A DNA stretch of 64,000 bases from CAINDZ01 sp041908585 (GCA_041908585.1 JAYRFB010000275.1:1-64000), one strand, 5' to 3'. Shown: positions 26,189-37,246, numbered from the stretch's first letter. Numbers and translations are program-made. Notes: generated by a model from the sequence alone, not told the origin.

Positions 26189-26677
26189 TCAGCCCCCGGC
26201 CCGCTGCGCGCCGATCAGGCGCCGGCCGATCCCCTGCAGCCGGACCAGGACCTCCGGCAGGACCCCGGCCACGGAGACGACCGGCAGCCAGGCAGGCCCG
26301 GCGCCGGCCAGCCAGGCTACGGCCACACCCGCGGCCGCGGCCAGGCCGACGGCACGGGTAGCGGGCGCGCGCAGCCAGGCCGGCAGGAAGCCGCGTTCCA
26401 GGTAGACGGGGACCCGCTCGCGGCGCAGGGGCTCCATCGCCCGGTAGGCCGCGTAAGGCACGGCAGCCAGGACCACGGCGTCGAAATCAGCCGGGGCCTC
26501 GTGGGCAGGCAGGGCGTCCAGGCCGGCGAAGACGCGGCTCAGCGCCTCGTGCTCGCGCTGGCAGGCGTCGCAGTCCCGCAGGTGCAGGAAAATGGACAGG
26601 GAGCGCTTCTTCTCCAGCGTCCCGTCGAGATAGTCCTGCAATTCGATGCGGCAGTCCGGGCAGCCGATGGCATCCAT
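26189..26677 (-). CDS. Zinc-finger anti-sigma factor
   Basis: A 162-residue membrane protein; ATG 26677 has a GGAGGG site 7 bases upstream (an ATG at 26710 is an alternative). The cytoplasmic N-terminus has CPDC (Cys6, Cys9) and the ZAS motif HLRDCDAC (His32, Cys36, Cys39), typical of zf-HC2 anti-sigma factors. One or two hydrophobic segments follow (AVGLAAAAGVAVAWLAG, WLPVVSVAGVLPEVLV). It should bind and silence the ECF sigma factor encoded upstream until a signal releases it. The two genes are 289 bases apart. Confidence 0.85.
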   Translation of the reverse strand: MDAIGCPDCRIELQDYLDGTLEKKRSLSIFLHLRDCDACQREHEALSRVFAGLDALPAHEAPADFDAVVLAAVPYAAYRAMEPLRRERVPVYLERGFLPAWLRAPATRAVGLAAAAGVAVAWLAGAGPAWLPVVSVAGVLPEVLVRLQGIGRRLIGAQRAGG

Positions 26678-26966
26678 CCCCCGGTCCCTCCGCTGGTCAT
26701 GTGCGTCCATTCCCTCCAACCTCCCCTGCCGGCGCCGCCCCCGGCCCGGGTTCCCTCCCGGCCCTGGCGCGACGTCGTCCGTCAAGATGGGGGGGGACGG
26801 CCGAACCGTGGTCCTTCCGCCCCCGCCCCGATCCGGCAGGTGTCGAATCCCCCGACATTGACTAGATCACCTGCCGCCGGTACCTACGCCGGCCGGCGGC
26901 CTGGGGTTTCACGGTTTCGCGCACAATTTTTCACGTGGCCGCCGGTCCCTGCCCCCCTCCGGGCGT

Positions 26967-27548
26967 TCAGATGTCGTAGGAACGCGCCTCGAGGATCTGC
27001 TGGATCTGGGCCCGGGCCCGGTGGATCCGGGCCTTGACCGTGCCGAGGGGAAGCTGCAGGACCTCGGCGATCTCGTCATATGACAGCTGCTGCTGGTGCC
27101 GCAACAGGGTGATGGCCCGGTAATGGGGCGGCAGGTCGGCGATCACTTCCTCCAGCCGCTGCATCGCCTCCTTGCGCTCGAGCACCGCATCCGGCTCCGG
27201 CCCCTCGTCGGGGATCTGCAGCTCGAACTCCTCGCCGTCCGGCCCGGCGACCCCGTCCAGGGACAGGAACCGCAGGCGATGCCGCCGCAGGTGGTCGATG
27301 CAGTGGTTGGTCGCGATGCGGAAGAGCCAGCTGCTGAACGCGTACTCCTCGTCGAAGCGGTCCAGCAGGCGGAAGACCTTGATGAACACCTCCTGCGCCA
27401 GGTCGCGGGCGTCCTCGGGACTGCGCGACATCCGGTAGCAGAGGTTGTAGATGGGCGCACGATAGCGCTCGAGGATCTCCGCGAAGGCGGCCTCCTCGCC
27501 GCGCTTGCAGCGGCGGATCGTCTTGAGATCCTGATGGCGGTCGAACAC
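26967..27548 (-). CDS. ECF-family RNA polymerase sigma factor
   Basis: A 193-residue sigma-E type factor; GTG 27548 follows GGGAAGGG by 9 bases. Region 2 shows EILERYRAPIYNLCYRMSRS, the acidic AQEVFIKVFRLLDRFDEE and the -10-binding FSSWLFRIATNHCIDHLRR. Region 4 shows LPPHYRAITLLRHQQQLSYD and IAEVLQLPLGTVKARIHRAR. It would direct polymerase to its own regulon, probably including this operon. Enolase lies divergently upstream, so longer frames reading into the enolase gene on this strand are not real. The following anti-sigma gene supports signal-controlled release. Confidence 0.93.
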   Translation of the reverse strand: MFDRHQDLKTIRRCKRGEEAAFAEILERYRAPIYNLCYRMSRSPEDARDLAQEVFIKVFRLLDRFDEEYAFSSWLFRIATNHCIDHLRRHRLRFLSLDGVAGPDGEEFELQIPDEGPEPDAVLERKEAMQRLEEVIADLPPHYRAITLLRHQQQLSYDEIAEVLQLPLGTVKARIHRARAQIQQILEARSYDI

Positions 27549-27662
27549 GCCGGCGCACCCTTCCCGTCGTTCGAGCGGGGCAGAACATAGGCGCAGCCGC
27601 CGCCGGGGGTCAACCCCGGCGCGCCCGGCCGCCGTCCTTCGCCGCGGCCGCCCCGGCCGTGG

Positions 27663-27691
27663 TTGACAGTACGGGGGACGGATCCTAGACT
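27663..27691 (+). promoter_or_regulatory. Promoter of enolase
   Basis: TTGACA, a 17-bp spacer and TAGACT lie about 70 bases before the enolase ATG; a near-consensus housekeeping promoter. Confidence 0.75.
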
Positions 27692-27764
27692 CCCGGCGTG
27701 CACACCACCCGGCGCCGCGGCGACGCCGGGCCATGCCTGCCCGACAGCCACCCAAGGGGATCCG

Positions 27765-29048
<1,284 letters not shown>

Positions 29049-29063
29049 CGAGGGAGCCTCGAC

Positions 29064-29459
29064 ATGGCAAGGATGCCGCGTTCGTTCGACTTCGCGCGCC
29101 GCGCCGGCCCGTCCGGCGGCGGCGCGCTGCGCTCGGTGCGCCGCGGGCGCGCGTGGGTGCCCCGCGCCGCGCTCTGGACGGCCGCGCTCGTGGTCCTGGC
29201 GGGAGTCGCCCTGGTCCAGTTCGGGGACAGCGGCGTGCCGGCCTGGCGACGCCTGCGCGCCCAGGATGCCGAGCTGTCGCGCGAGGTCGACGAACTGGTC
29301 CGGCGGAACGAGCGGATCCGCAGCGACCTCCAGGCGCTCCAGGACGACCCCGAGACGCTGGAGCGCCTGGCGCGCGAGAAGGCGGGCATGAAGAGGCCCG
29401 AGGAAGCCGTGCTGAAGGTGCTGCCGGCGGACGCCGCGACACAGCAGGCCGGGAACTGA
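29064..29459 (+). CDS. FtsB/DivIC-like septum formation initiator
   Basis: A 131-residue bitopic protein: a basic cytoplasmic N-terminus of about 34 residues, one transmembrane helix (ALWTAALVVLAGVALVQFG) and a periplasmic coiled coil (LRAQDAELSREVDELVRRN, then RSDLQALQDDPETLERLARE). The PETLERLAREKAGMKRPEE ending is characteristic of the FtsB/DivIC family, which joins FtsL and FtsQ in the divisome. Immediately downstream of eno, the usual place for ftsB. Confidence 0.85.
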   Translation: MARMPRSFDFARRAGPSGGGALRSVRRGRAWVPRAALWTAALVVLAGVALVQFGDSGVPAWRRLRAQDAELSREVDELVRRNERIRSDLQALQDDPETLERLAREKAGMKRPEEAVLKVLPADAATQQAGN

Positions 29460-29495
29460 CCAAGGCGACCGGCGCGCCCCGTGCGCCGGACGGCC

Positions 29496-29524
29496 TTGAC
29501 TTGCTGACAGCACCTGCCTATATT
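29496..29524 (+). promoter_or_regulatory. Strong promoter of initiator tRNA
   Basis: TTGACT, a 17-bp spacer and TATATT. Transcription would start near 29531, so the 19-bp repeats fall in the precursor 5' leader. Confidence 0.8.
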
Positions 29525-29543
29525 CCGGCCCGCGAAGCGAACC

Positions 29544-29603
29544 GGATGTCGCGAAGCAGTTTGAATGCCGCGACGCAGAATGGATGCCGCGAAGCAGATT
29601 GGA
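29544..29603 (+). repeat. 19-bp tandem repeat in the tRNA-fMet leader
   Basis: Three full copies at 29544-29562, 29563-29581 and 29582-29600 of a unit close to GGATGCCGCGAAGCAGATT (2-5 mismatches between copies). The first bases of a fourth copy, GGATGCGG, run into the tRNA 5' end. A degenerate part-copy (CGCGAAGC) precedes them. Confidence 0.85.
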
Positions 29604-29680
<77 letters not shown>

Positions 29681-29686
29681 CATAGG

Positions 29687-29713
29687 AAAGGCCCGGCCTC
29701 GGTCGGGCCTTTT
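29687..29713 (+). terminator. Terminator after tRNA-fMet
   Basis: AAAGGCCCG pairs with CGGGCCTTT around an 8-base loop and ends in TTTT, 7 bases after the tRNA. Confidence 0.85.
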
Positions 29714-29793
29714 CGCTTGTCACGCCGGCCGCGCCACCGCCGTCCCGACGCCCGGGAGGCGCGCGATCGGCGAGACGCGGGAAGGAAGGCGCG

Positions 29794-30891
29794 ATGCGCA
29801 GCCGCATGGGCTTCGTCTACGGCCTGCTGGTGACGATGATCTGCGCCCTGGGCGCCTGGTGGGTCTACTACCTGACCGTCGAGGGCCGCCTCTACGTCGA
29901 CCACAGCCTGCAGAAGATGGCGAACGACCGCCTCCACGCCGCGTTCCTGATCCGCACCGACGCCGAGGTCCGCGCCGATCCCGAGCGCTGGCTGGGCCCG
30001 TCGTTCCCCCATCTCGTGTTCCGGCGCACGCCGCATGGCATCGAGACGGAGATCGACCCGCGCATCGTGGCCGATCTCGAATCCGAGGGACGCCGGCGCC
30101 GCAACATGTTCCTCTACGAGGGCGGCTTCTTCCTGCTGCTGCTGGCGTCCGGCTCGACGATCCTGGCCGTCTCCTGGCGGCAGGCCGAGCGCTTCAAGCA
30201 GGCTCGCGAGCTGTTCCTGGCCGGAGCCACGCACGAGTTCAAGACCCCGCTGGCCAGCCTGCGACTGTACACCGAGACGCTCGCGCGGGAGGGCCTGCCG
30301 GACGAGGCGCGCGGGCGCATCCAGAAGCGCATGGTCGAGGACGTCGTGCGGCTGGAGAACCTGGTCGACGACATGCTGGCGATGAGCGCGGACGACACGT
30401 TCGCCGTGGGGCCGCGCCAGCGCCTCGACCTCTGCCAGGAGGCGCAGTCGGTCCTGGACGGTCTGCGGTCGCTCGCAGCCGACCACGGCGCCCGCTTCGA
30501 GCTGGTCGGGACGCCGGGCGCGGCGGTCATGGGCCAGCGCCTGTACCTGGCCCTGGCGTTGCGCAACCTGCTGGTCAACGCGGTCAAGCACAGCCCGCGT
30601 CCGGTGCGGGTGACCGTGACCGTCGAGGCCGGGCGCCGCCAGCACCTGGTGATCGTCGCCGACGACGGCCCGGGCATCCCTCGCAGGTTGCAGTCGCGCG
30701 TATTCGACTGCTTCTATAGCACCTCGGGCAACCAGCGGCACGGCGGCACGGGCCTGGGCCTGTACCTGGTCCGACGGAACATCGAGAGCATCGGCGGCAA
30801 GGTCTCCCTGCAGAGCGAGGAAGGCCGTGGCTGCACCTTCACGCTGACCCTGCCGGCGGCGCCGGCCGGGTCCCGAGAGGAGCGCGCATGA
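29794..30891 (+). CDS. Two-component sensor histidine kinase
   Basis: A 365-residue kinase. Two transmembrane helices (residues about 7-27 and 108-127) flank a periplasmic sensor of about 80 residues with no recognised fold. The H-box THEFKTPLASL carries the phospho-acceptor His147. The ATPase domain has the N-box LRNLLVNAVKHS, G1 DDGPGIP and G2 GGTGLGLYLV. Its stop overlaps the response-regulator start by 4 bases, so the two are a cognate pair. Signal unknown. Confidence 0.93.
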   Translation: MRSRMGFVYGLLVTMICALGAWWVYYLTVEGRLYVDHSLQKMANDRLHAAFLIRTDAEVRADPERWLGPSFPHLVFRRTPHGIETEIDPRIVADLESEGRRRRNMFLYEGGFFLLLLASGSTILAVSWRQAERFKQARELFLAGATHEFKTPLASLRLYTETLAREGLPDEARGRIQKRMVEDVVRLENLVDDMLAMSADDTFAVGPRQRLDLCQEAQSVLDGLRSLAADHGARFELVGTPGAAVMGQRLYLALALRNLLVNAVKHSPRPVRVTVTVEAGRRQHLVIVADDGPGIPRRLQSRVFDCFYSTSGNQRHGGTGLGLYLVRRNIESIGGKVSLQSEEGRGCTFTLTLPAAPAGSREERA

Positions 30892-31604
30892 AGCGGCGGA
30901 TCCTGGTGGTCGAGGACGACGCGCACCTGGCCGACGGGCTGGGCATCAACCTCGAGCTGGAGGGCTACGAACCGGTGCTGGCCGCCAGCGCCGAGGACGG
31001 GCTGGCCGCCTGGAAGCGCGGCGGCGTCGACCTGATCCTGCTCGACGTGATGCTGCCGGGCATGGACGGCTTCGCCTTCTGCGCCCACGTGCGACAGGCC
31101 GGCGACCGCGTGCCGATCCTGTTCCTCACCGCGCGCGGCGCGGGCCAGGACCGCATCCGGGGACTGGACGAGGGCGGCGACGACTACATCACCAAGCCGT
31201 TCGACCTGCAGGAGTTGCTAGCCCGCATCAAGTCCATCTTCCGGCGGCAGGACTGGCTGCGCGCCCAGGACGTGCCCGCCACCGTCCGCATCGGGCGCGC
31301 CGAGGTCAACCTCCGCACCTATGAGGCGACGACGCCGGACGGCAGGATCGAGCTGAAGGAGAAGGAGGCGATGATCCTGCGCCTGCTCTGCGAGCAGCAG
31401 GGCGAGCCGGTGGACCGCCAGACCATCCTGGACCGCGTGTGGGGCTTCGACGCCTACCCCACCATGCGCACGGTCGACAACTTCATCCTGGCCTTGCGCA
31501 AGATCGTCGAGGAGGACCCGGCCCGGCCGCGACATATCGTGACCGTCCACGGCGTGGGTTATCGTCTGGCGATCGAGGCGGCCCCGGCGGCTCCGCAGGA
31601 CTGA
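30888..31604 (+). CDS. OmpR/PhoB-family response regulator
   Basis: A 238-residue regulator: receiver domain with acidic pair EDD (9-11), phospho-acceptor Asp53 in LILLDVMLPG, Thr81 and Lys103 in YITKPF. A winged-helix DNA-binding domain follows, with ELKEKEAMILRLLCEQQGEP, RQTILDRVWGF and MRTVDNFILALRKIVEEDP. It is translationally coupled to the preceding kinase (ATGA overlap). Target genes cannot be read from the window. Confidence 0.95.
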   Translation: MKRRILVVEDDAHLADGLGINLELEGYEPVLAASAEDGLAAWKRGGVDLILLDVMLPGMDGFAFCAHVRQAGDRVPILFLTARGAGQDRIRGLDEGGDDYITKPFDLQELLARIKSIFRRQDWLRAQDVPATVRIGRAEVNLRTYEATTPDGRIELKEKEAMILRLLCEQQGEPVDRQTILDRVWGFDAYPTMRTVDNFILALRKIVEEDPARPRHIVTVHGVGYRLAIEAAPAAPQD

Positions 31605-31627
31605 GCGCCGCGCGCCTGGTGCCCGGC

Positions 31628-32656
31628 TCAGGCGCTGGCCTGTTCGGCGAGCAGGTGCCGCTGCCAGGCATCGGTGCCCCGCCAGCGGGTGAGCGGACGC
31701 AGGGCCAGGAGCCCGGCGCGCCCCACGGACCTCTCCAGCCAACGCAGCTCGGCCAGGCGTCCCGGCAGCTCGGGATCGGGCGCCGGCTCGAAGCCCTGTT
31801 CCCGCAACAGGAGCGTCCCCTTCGCCCGCAGGCTCAGCTCGCACTGCAGGCGCAGCAGGCAGAGCATGTCGGCCACGATGTCGGGCCGGAAGTTGTCGGT
31901 CAGGGACTGCAGGTAGCGCCCCACCGGTGTCGCCGCCACGTTCCCGTCGCGGATGAGCGACAGCAGCTCGCTGTCCAGGTCGAAGCCCCGCCCCAGCCAG
32001 CGGCGCAGCCGGCGCTCGCCCAGGCGCCAGGCGGCCACCAGCGCGCCCGGCAGGAGCACCAGGGTCAGGGACGTGGCCAGGACCGGCTGCACCATGAAGC
32101 GGTTGAACAGCCCGTGCAGCAGGGCGGCGACCAGCAGCGCCCCCAGCCACGGTCGGCCCGTGCCCGCGCCACCCCGCTCGCCGAACGCCTGCAGCATCAG
32201 GCCGAACACCGCGGTCACGCCGCCGTGCATGATCGCCGTGCCCAGGCCGCGGATCAGCCACACGAGCAGGGGCGCGTCCGGCAGCTGGCTCAGGTAGTAG
32301 GCGTTCTCGACGATGGCGAAGCCCGCGCCGGTGGCGAAGCCCAGGATCGCGGTGTCGACCAGGAAGGCCGCGCGGCGTGTGGCCACCAGCCAGGCGACCA
32401 GGGCGCCCTTGACCGCCTCCTCGACGACCGGCGCCACGAGCACCGCGAAGCGCCAGGACTCCAGGCCGGTCAGGCCCAGCAGCCAGGTGTTGAGGAAGTA
32501 GGTGCCGAGGGCGGTGATACCGCCGGTGACGAGGGCCGCGGCCACCCGCCTGCGTCTCACGAGGCGGAACGTATCGAGCGCGACCAGGGTGGCAAGGAAG
32601 ACCAGGACCGGCAGGCAGGCGATGGCCGCGCGCGCGGCCAGCGTCAGCGGCGGCAT
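31628..32656 (-). CDS. PrsW-family intramembrane metalloprotease
   Basis: A 342-residue membrane protein with about eight hydrophobic helices. PrsW/CAAX-protease-like motifs are visible: VVEEAVKG (Glu79-Glu80), FAIVENAYYL, IMHGGVTA and LLHGLFNRF, which bring the metal-binding Glu and His residues together in the membrane. In Bacillus, PrsW cleaves the anti-sigma factor RsiW. The C-terminal 130 residues (from RRLRRWLGRGFDLDSELLS) are cytoplasmic, helical and unusual for PrsW. Its start lies 3 bases after the STAS gene stop. It may cleave a membrane anti-sigma factor, but no such gene is adjacent. Confidence 0.85.
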   Translation of the reverse strand: MPPLTLAARAAIACLPVLVFLATLVALDTFRLVRRRRVAAALVTGGITALGTYFLNTWLLGLTGLESWRFAVLVAPVVEEAVKGALVAWLVATRRAAFLVDTAILGFATGAGFAIVENAYYLSQLPDAPLLVWLIRGLGTAIMHGGVTAVFGLMLQAFGERGGAGTGRPWLGALLVAALLHGLFNRFMVQPVLATSLTLVLLPGALVAAWRLGERRLRRWLGRGFDLDSELLSLIRDGNVAATPVGRYLQSLTDNFRPDIVADMLCLLRLQCELSLRAKGTLLLREQGFEPAPDPELPGRLAELRWLERSVGRAGLLALRPLTRWRGTDAWQRHLLAEQASA

Positions 32657-32659
32657 GCG

Positions 32660-32944
32660 TCACTCGAACTCAAAGATTCCCTCGAAGCCCGCCAGCCCAA
32701 GCACGTCGCGGAGGTGCGGGTTCAAGCCGCCCAGCACCAGCCCGCCACCGCCGTCGCGCAGGCGGCGCTGCACGGCCACGAGGATGCCCAGCCCGGCGCT
32801 GGCGATGTAGTCGAGCCGGGTGAAGTCGAGCCGGCAGCGGCCCTGCACGCCGGACAGGAATTCGCGCGCCTGCGGCGCACTTGCCGCGTCCAGCCGCCCC
32901 TCCAGTCGCACGGTACCGTCGTCCTGCCAGCCGATCGCGAACAC
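32660..32944 (-). CDS. STAS-domain protein (anti-anti-sigma-like)
   Basis: A 94-residue single-domain protein. GTG 32944 is chosen because GGGGAG sits 8 bases upstream, overlapping the Rrf2 stop region. The fold is visible as GTVRLEGRLDAASAPQAREF, then CRLDFTRLDYIASAGLGILV, then LGGLNPHLRDVLGLAGFEGI. In SpoIIAA-type antagonists the Asp-Ser of D-S-S-G is phosphorylated; here the site reads A-S-A-G, keeping the Ser but losing the Asp. It sits between Rrf2 and PrsW genes with gaps of 5 and 3 bases. Binding to an anti-sigma kinase is inferred. Confidence 0.85.
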   Translation of the reverse strand: MFAIGWQDDGTVRLEGRLDAASAPQAREFLSGVQGRCRLDFTRLDYIASAGLGILVAVQRRLRDGGGGLVLGGLNPHLRDVLGLAGFEGIFEFE

Positions 32945-32949
32945 GCGCG

Positions 32950-33408
32950 CTACTCCCCGGTGAGCGGCCAGAGCCGGTTGAGGTCCTGCAACGCGACATC
33001 TTCCTTCTTGAGGAGGTCGGCCACCGTCGTCTGCTTGAGGACCTCGGTCAGGCGACCTTCCAGGTGCTGCCACACGGGGCGCAGCCCGCAGTTGTTGTTG
33101 CGCGGGCAGTCGGGGGAATCGGAACTGTCGCCGCAGGGGAAGCCGGCGACGGGATCGCCGCTGACCGAGTAGATGATCTGCGCAGCCGAGATCCCTTCCG
33201 GCGCACCGGCCAGCACGTAGCCGCCGTAGCGGCCGCGCAGGGCATCCACCACGCCGCCGCGCCGCAGCATGCCCAGGAGCTTCGCCACGGTGGGCTCGGG
33301 CAGGTTCTCGGCCTGCGCCAGGTCGCCGAGCGTCACCTGTCCGCCCATGTGCGCCATGCGCATCACCAGGCGCACCGCCTGTTCCTCGGCTCGCGTCACC
33401 CGAAACAT
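32950..33408 (-). CDS. Rrf2-family transcriptional regulator, likely Fe-S sensing
   Basis: A 152-residue winged-helix regulator beginning MFRVTRAEEQAVRLVMRMA. The wing-helix (GDLAQAENLPEPTVAKLLGM) and wing (RGRYGGYVLAGAPEGISAAQ) are typical. Three cysteines in PCGDSSDSPDCPRNNNCGL are spaced C-x8-C-x5-C, close to IscR/NsrR-type cluster ligands, so it probably carries an iron-sulfur cluster. It is the first gene of a three-gene run with STAS and PrsW. A TTAA-N8-TTAA element lies 57-72 bases upstream. Confidence 0.88.
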   Translation of the reverse strand: MFRVTRAEEQAVRLVMRMAHMGGQVTLGDLAQAENLPEPTVAKLLGMLRRGGVVDALRGRYGGYVLAGAPEGISAAQIIYSVSGDPVAGFPCGDSSDSPDCPRNNNCGLRPVWQHLEGRLTEVLKQTTVADLLKKEDVALQDLNRLWPLTGE

Positions 33409-33464
33409 CGCTGTCGCCCTCTCGCTGCGCGGGTCACCGCCGACCCGGGGCCCGATCCTCCACG

Positions 33465-33480
33465 TTAACGGTCAGATTAA
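33465..33480 (-). promoter_or_regulatory. Possible Rrf2 operator (TTAA-N8-TTAA)
   Basis: The AT-rich motif TTAATCTGACCGTTAA on the minus strand is symmetrical at both ends and lies where an autoregulatory Rrf2 site would be expected. It stands out in very GC-rich sequence. Not an exact match to the IscR or NsrR consensus. Confidence 0.35.
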
Positions 33481-33541
33481 AGCAGCAGGGCTGCGATTGC
33501 GCAACCGCTGCCGCGGGCCCGCAGCGAGGGCTCTCGCCGGT

Positions 33542-34114
33542 TCAGTCCGGCGTGATGATCTCCTGGTCCAGGAACTCGTCGTACAGGCTGGCCGCCTGGG
33601 CGGCGATCGCGCGGTAGGCCTCGGCGCGCCCGAGCGAACGCAGCAGCGGGCGCACCTCCGCCGGCAGGAAACCCTCGCGCAGCGTCAGCCACGCCAGCCG
33701 TGCGGCCAGGACGCTGTCGGGGCGCGTCCGGGCCAGCAATCCGGGCTCGACGCCCAGCCGCGCCAGCAGGAGGGGCGTGGAATCGGGCATTGCGGGCGCC
33801 GAGGCGACAAGGTCCGCCGCCACCCGGCCGGCGGCACGCGCGCGCCAGGCCCATTCCCACCACGGTGGCTCGGCGACGGCCTCCGGCGGGCGCTGCGTCC
33901 GACGGGCGACCGGAGGCGGTGCGGCGAGCGGCGCCACCTCGCGCGGCGGCGGCAGGAGCGCCAGCCACCGATCGGGCTCCGCGACGGGCTGTTGGCGGTA
34001 CCCGCCGGTGCCCGGCGCCAGCCAGCGTTCGGCGGCCGCCAGCAGGGAAACGAGGGCAACGGCGGCCAGGACCGACGAGATGAACCAGCGGGCGGGTCCC
34101 GGGCAGCGGCGCAT
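33542..34114 (-). CDS. Hypothetical membrane-anchored protein
   Basis: A 190-residue protein of unknown family. One N-terminal transmembrane helix (WFISSVLAAVALVSLLAAAE) is followed by a Pro/Ala/Arg-rich stretch (LLPPPREVAPLAAPPPVARR) and a helical C-terminal part (LARLGVEPGLLARTRPD, then EAYRAIAAQAASLYDEFLDQ). The proline-rich linker suggests it reaches across the periplasm. It lies 58 bases downstream of the hybrid kinase gene on the same strand and may be cotranscribed with it. No catalytic motif is visible. Confidence 0.6.
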   Translation of the reverse strand: MRRCPGPARWFISSVLAAVALVSLLAAAERWLAPGTGGYRQQPVAEPDRWLALLPPPREVAPLAAPPPVARRTQRPPEAVAEPPWWEWAWRARAAGRVAADLVASAPAMPDSTPLLLARLGVEPGLLARTRPDSVLAARLAWLTLREGFLPAEVRPLLRSLGRAEAYRAIAAQAASLYDEFLDQEIITPD

Positions 34115-34172
34115 CCGGGGAAGTACGCCGCGCGCGGTCTTCGGTTCCCGGAGCGGCCCGCGCGCGGCTTCG

Positions 34173-35957
<1,785 letters not shown>

Positions 35958-36084
35958 CCTTGCCTGCCTTCCTTTCGCGCCGCGCGGCTGCTGGGCCGGG
36001 CGGGACCCCGGTGGCACGGGATCGCCGGGAAGATCGGCAGGTTTTCGCAGGGCTTTACTGCGGAGGTGTCGGCCGGGGCCTCAC

Positions 36085-37185
36085 TTAGCCGCGAGGGCGG
36101 CCGGCGTTCGGCCCGTCCACCAGGCGCAGGCAACCGCCGGTCACCGGGAGCGCCTGCCCGGCCAGGTGGAGCGCGAGATCGGGCCCGATCGCCTCCACCC
36201 GGCCGTACCGTTCGGGCGGCGGGACCGGCTGGCCCGGCGCCGCGGCCAGCCGCTCGCGGGTACCGTCGGGCCAGATCGCGACCTCGCGCCCCAGAACCAC
36301 CGAGCGGGCGCGATAAGCGTCCACGAGCCCGTCGCACCCTGCGTCAGCCACCTGCTCGAGGCGACTCCGCAGCCGCGCGAGCACCGCGGCGGCCGCCGGC
36401 GCCAGGGGCACCGTCCCGCCGGGGCCGGCCAGCGACGTCGCGGGCTGGGTGAACGGGTCGGGCGCCAGGACCGGCGCCTTCGCCAGGTTGAGGGCCAGGC
36501 CGGCGAAATAGGCCTCGACGCGCGGCCCGCGCGTGCGCAGGGCGGTCAACACGCCTCCCGCCTTGCCGCCGGCCAGGACGACGTCGTTGACCCACTTGAT
36601 GCCCAGGCCGGCGGCGCGGGCCGACGTGCCGCCGAGCAGGTCCTCCACCGCCTCGCAGAGCGCGACGGCAGCCAGCATCGGCAACGACGGCGCGCAGGCG
36701 GCGGCATCCAGGTCGCACGGCATCGCCACGCTGAGGTGCAGGTTCCCCCGCACGGCCTGCCAGCGGCGCCCGTTCTGGCCGCGCAGCGCATCACCGCCCA
36801 GGGTCAGGCAGGCGACGGGCGACCGCAGGGGCGGGCTGGCGGCGGTCACCTCGCGCAGCGCCTCGTACGGCGACGAACCGGCGTCGGCGGTGGCGATGAC
36901 CGGGCCCCAGCCGAGATCCTGGAGCGGTCCGGAGGCAGCGGCCCCCGCGTCAAGGGCCCTGCCGGGCAGCGCCGCGGCCCGCCAGATGGCCGCGACGAAA
37001 CGGTCGTCGTCGCAGGCAGGCTCCGCCAAGAGCGCGCGCAGCGCGGGCTCCTGCCCGGGCCGCGGCCGATCGCCACCGCGGACCATCGCCAGCGTCGTCC
37101 CGTCGTCCACGTACACCCATGTGCCCCCGGCGTTTGCGGCCGCCGGACCGGGGCCCGGACCTGCCGGGATTCCGCCGACGACCAT
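36085..37185 (-). CDS. Biotin--[carboxyl-carrier protein] ligase-like protein
   Basis: A 366-residue protein of the BPL/LplA/LipB fold. The biotinyl-AMP loop appears as LRGQNGRRWQAVRGNLHLSV (GRGxxGRxW-like), followed by LPMLAAVALCEAVEDL and GIKWVNDVVLAGGKAGGVLT, the KWPND-type catalytic Lys block with Val for Pro. A C-terminal SH3-like part (VLGREVAIWPDGTRERL, YGRVEAIGPDLALHLAG) fits the BirA C-domain. There is no DNA-binding domain; the N-terminal 140 residues are extra and unassigned. It should attach biotin to acetyl-CoA carboxylase or similar carriers. Confidence 0.82.
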   Translation of the reverse strand: MVVGGIPAGPGPGPAAANAGGTWVYVDDGTTLAMVRGGDRPRPGQEPALRALLAEPACDDDRFVAAIWRAAALPGRALDAGAAASGPLQDLGWGPVIATADAGSSPYEALREVTAASPPLRSPVACLTLGGDALRGQNGRRWQAVRGNLHLSVAMPCDLDAAACAPSLPMLAAVALCEAVEDLLGGTSARAAGLGIKWVNDVVLAGGKAGGVLTALRTRGPRVEAYFAGLALNLAKAPVLAPDPFTQPATSLAGPGGTVPLAPAAAAVLARLRSRLEQVADAGCDGLVDAYRARSVVLGREVAIWPDGTRERLAAAPGQPVPPPERYGRVEAIGPDLALHLAGQALPVTGGCLRLVDGPNAGRPRG

Positions 37186-37217
37186 CCTGAAAACCGCTTT
37201 GCCCCCATCCGAGCACT

Positions 37218-37246
37218 ATGGTACGGTCCGGGACAGTCACGTCCAA
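37218..37246 (-). promoter_or_regulatory. Promoter of the biotin ligase gene
   Basis: On the minus strand TTGGAC, a 17-bp spacer and TACCAT lie about 35 bases before the ATG at 37185. Confidence 0.55.

Noticed and set aside
26678..26966. Small gene between the sigma and anti-sigma genes
   Set aside because: A roughly 50-codon frame exists on the minus strand, but its Arg/Gly/Pro-rich product has no ribosome-binding site and no recognisable pattern.
29544..29603. CRISPR array or attachment site next to a tRNA
   Set aside because: No spacers, no integrase gene, and no duplicate of the tRNA 3' end downstream.
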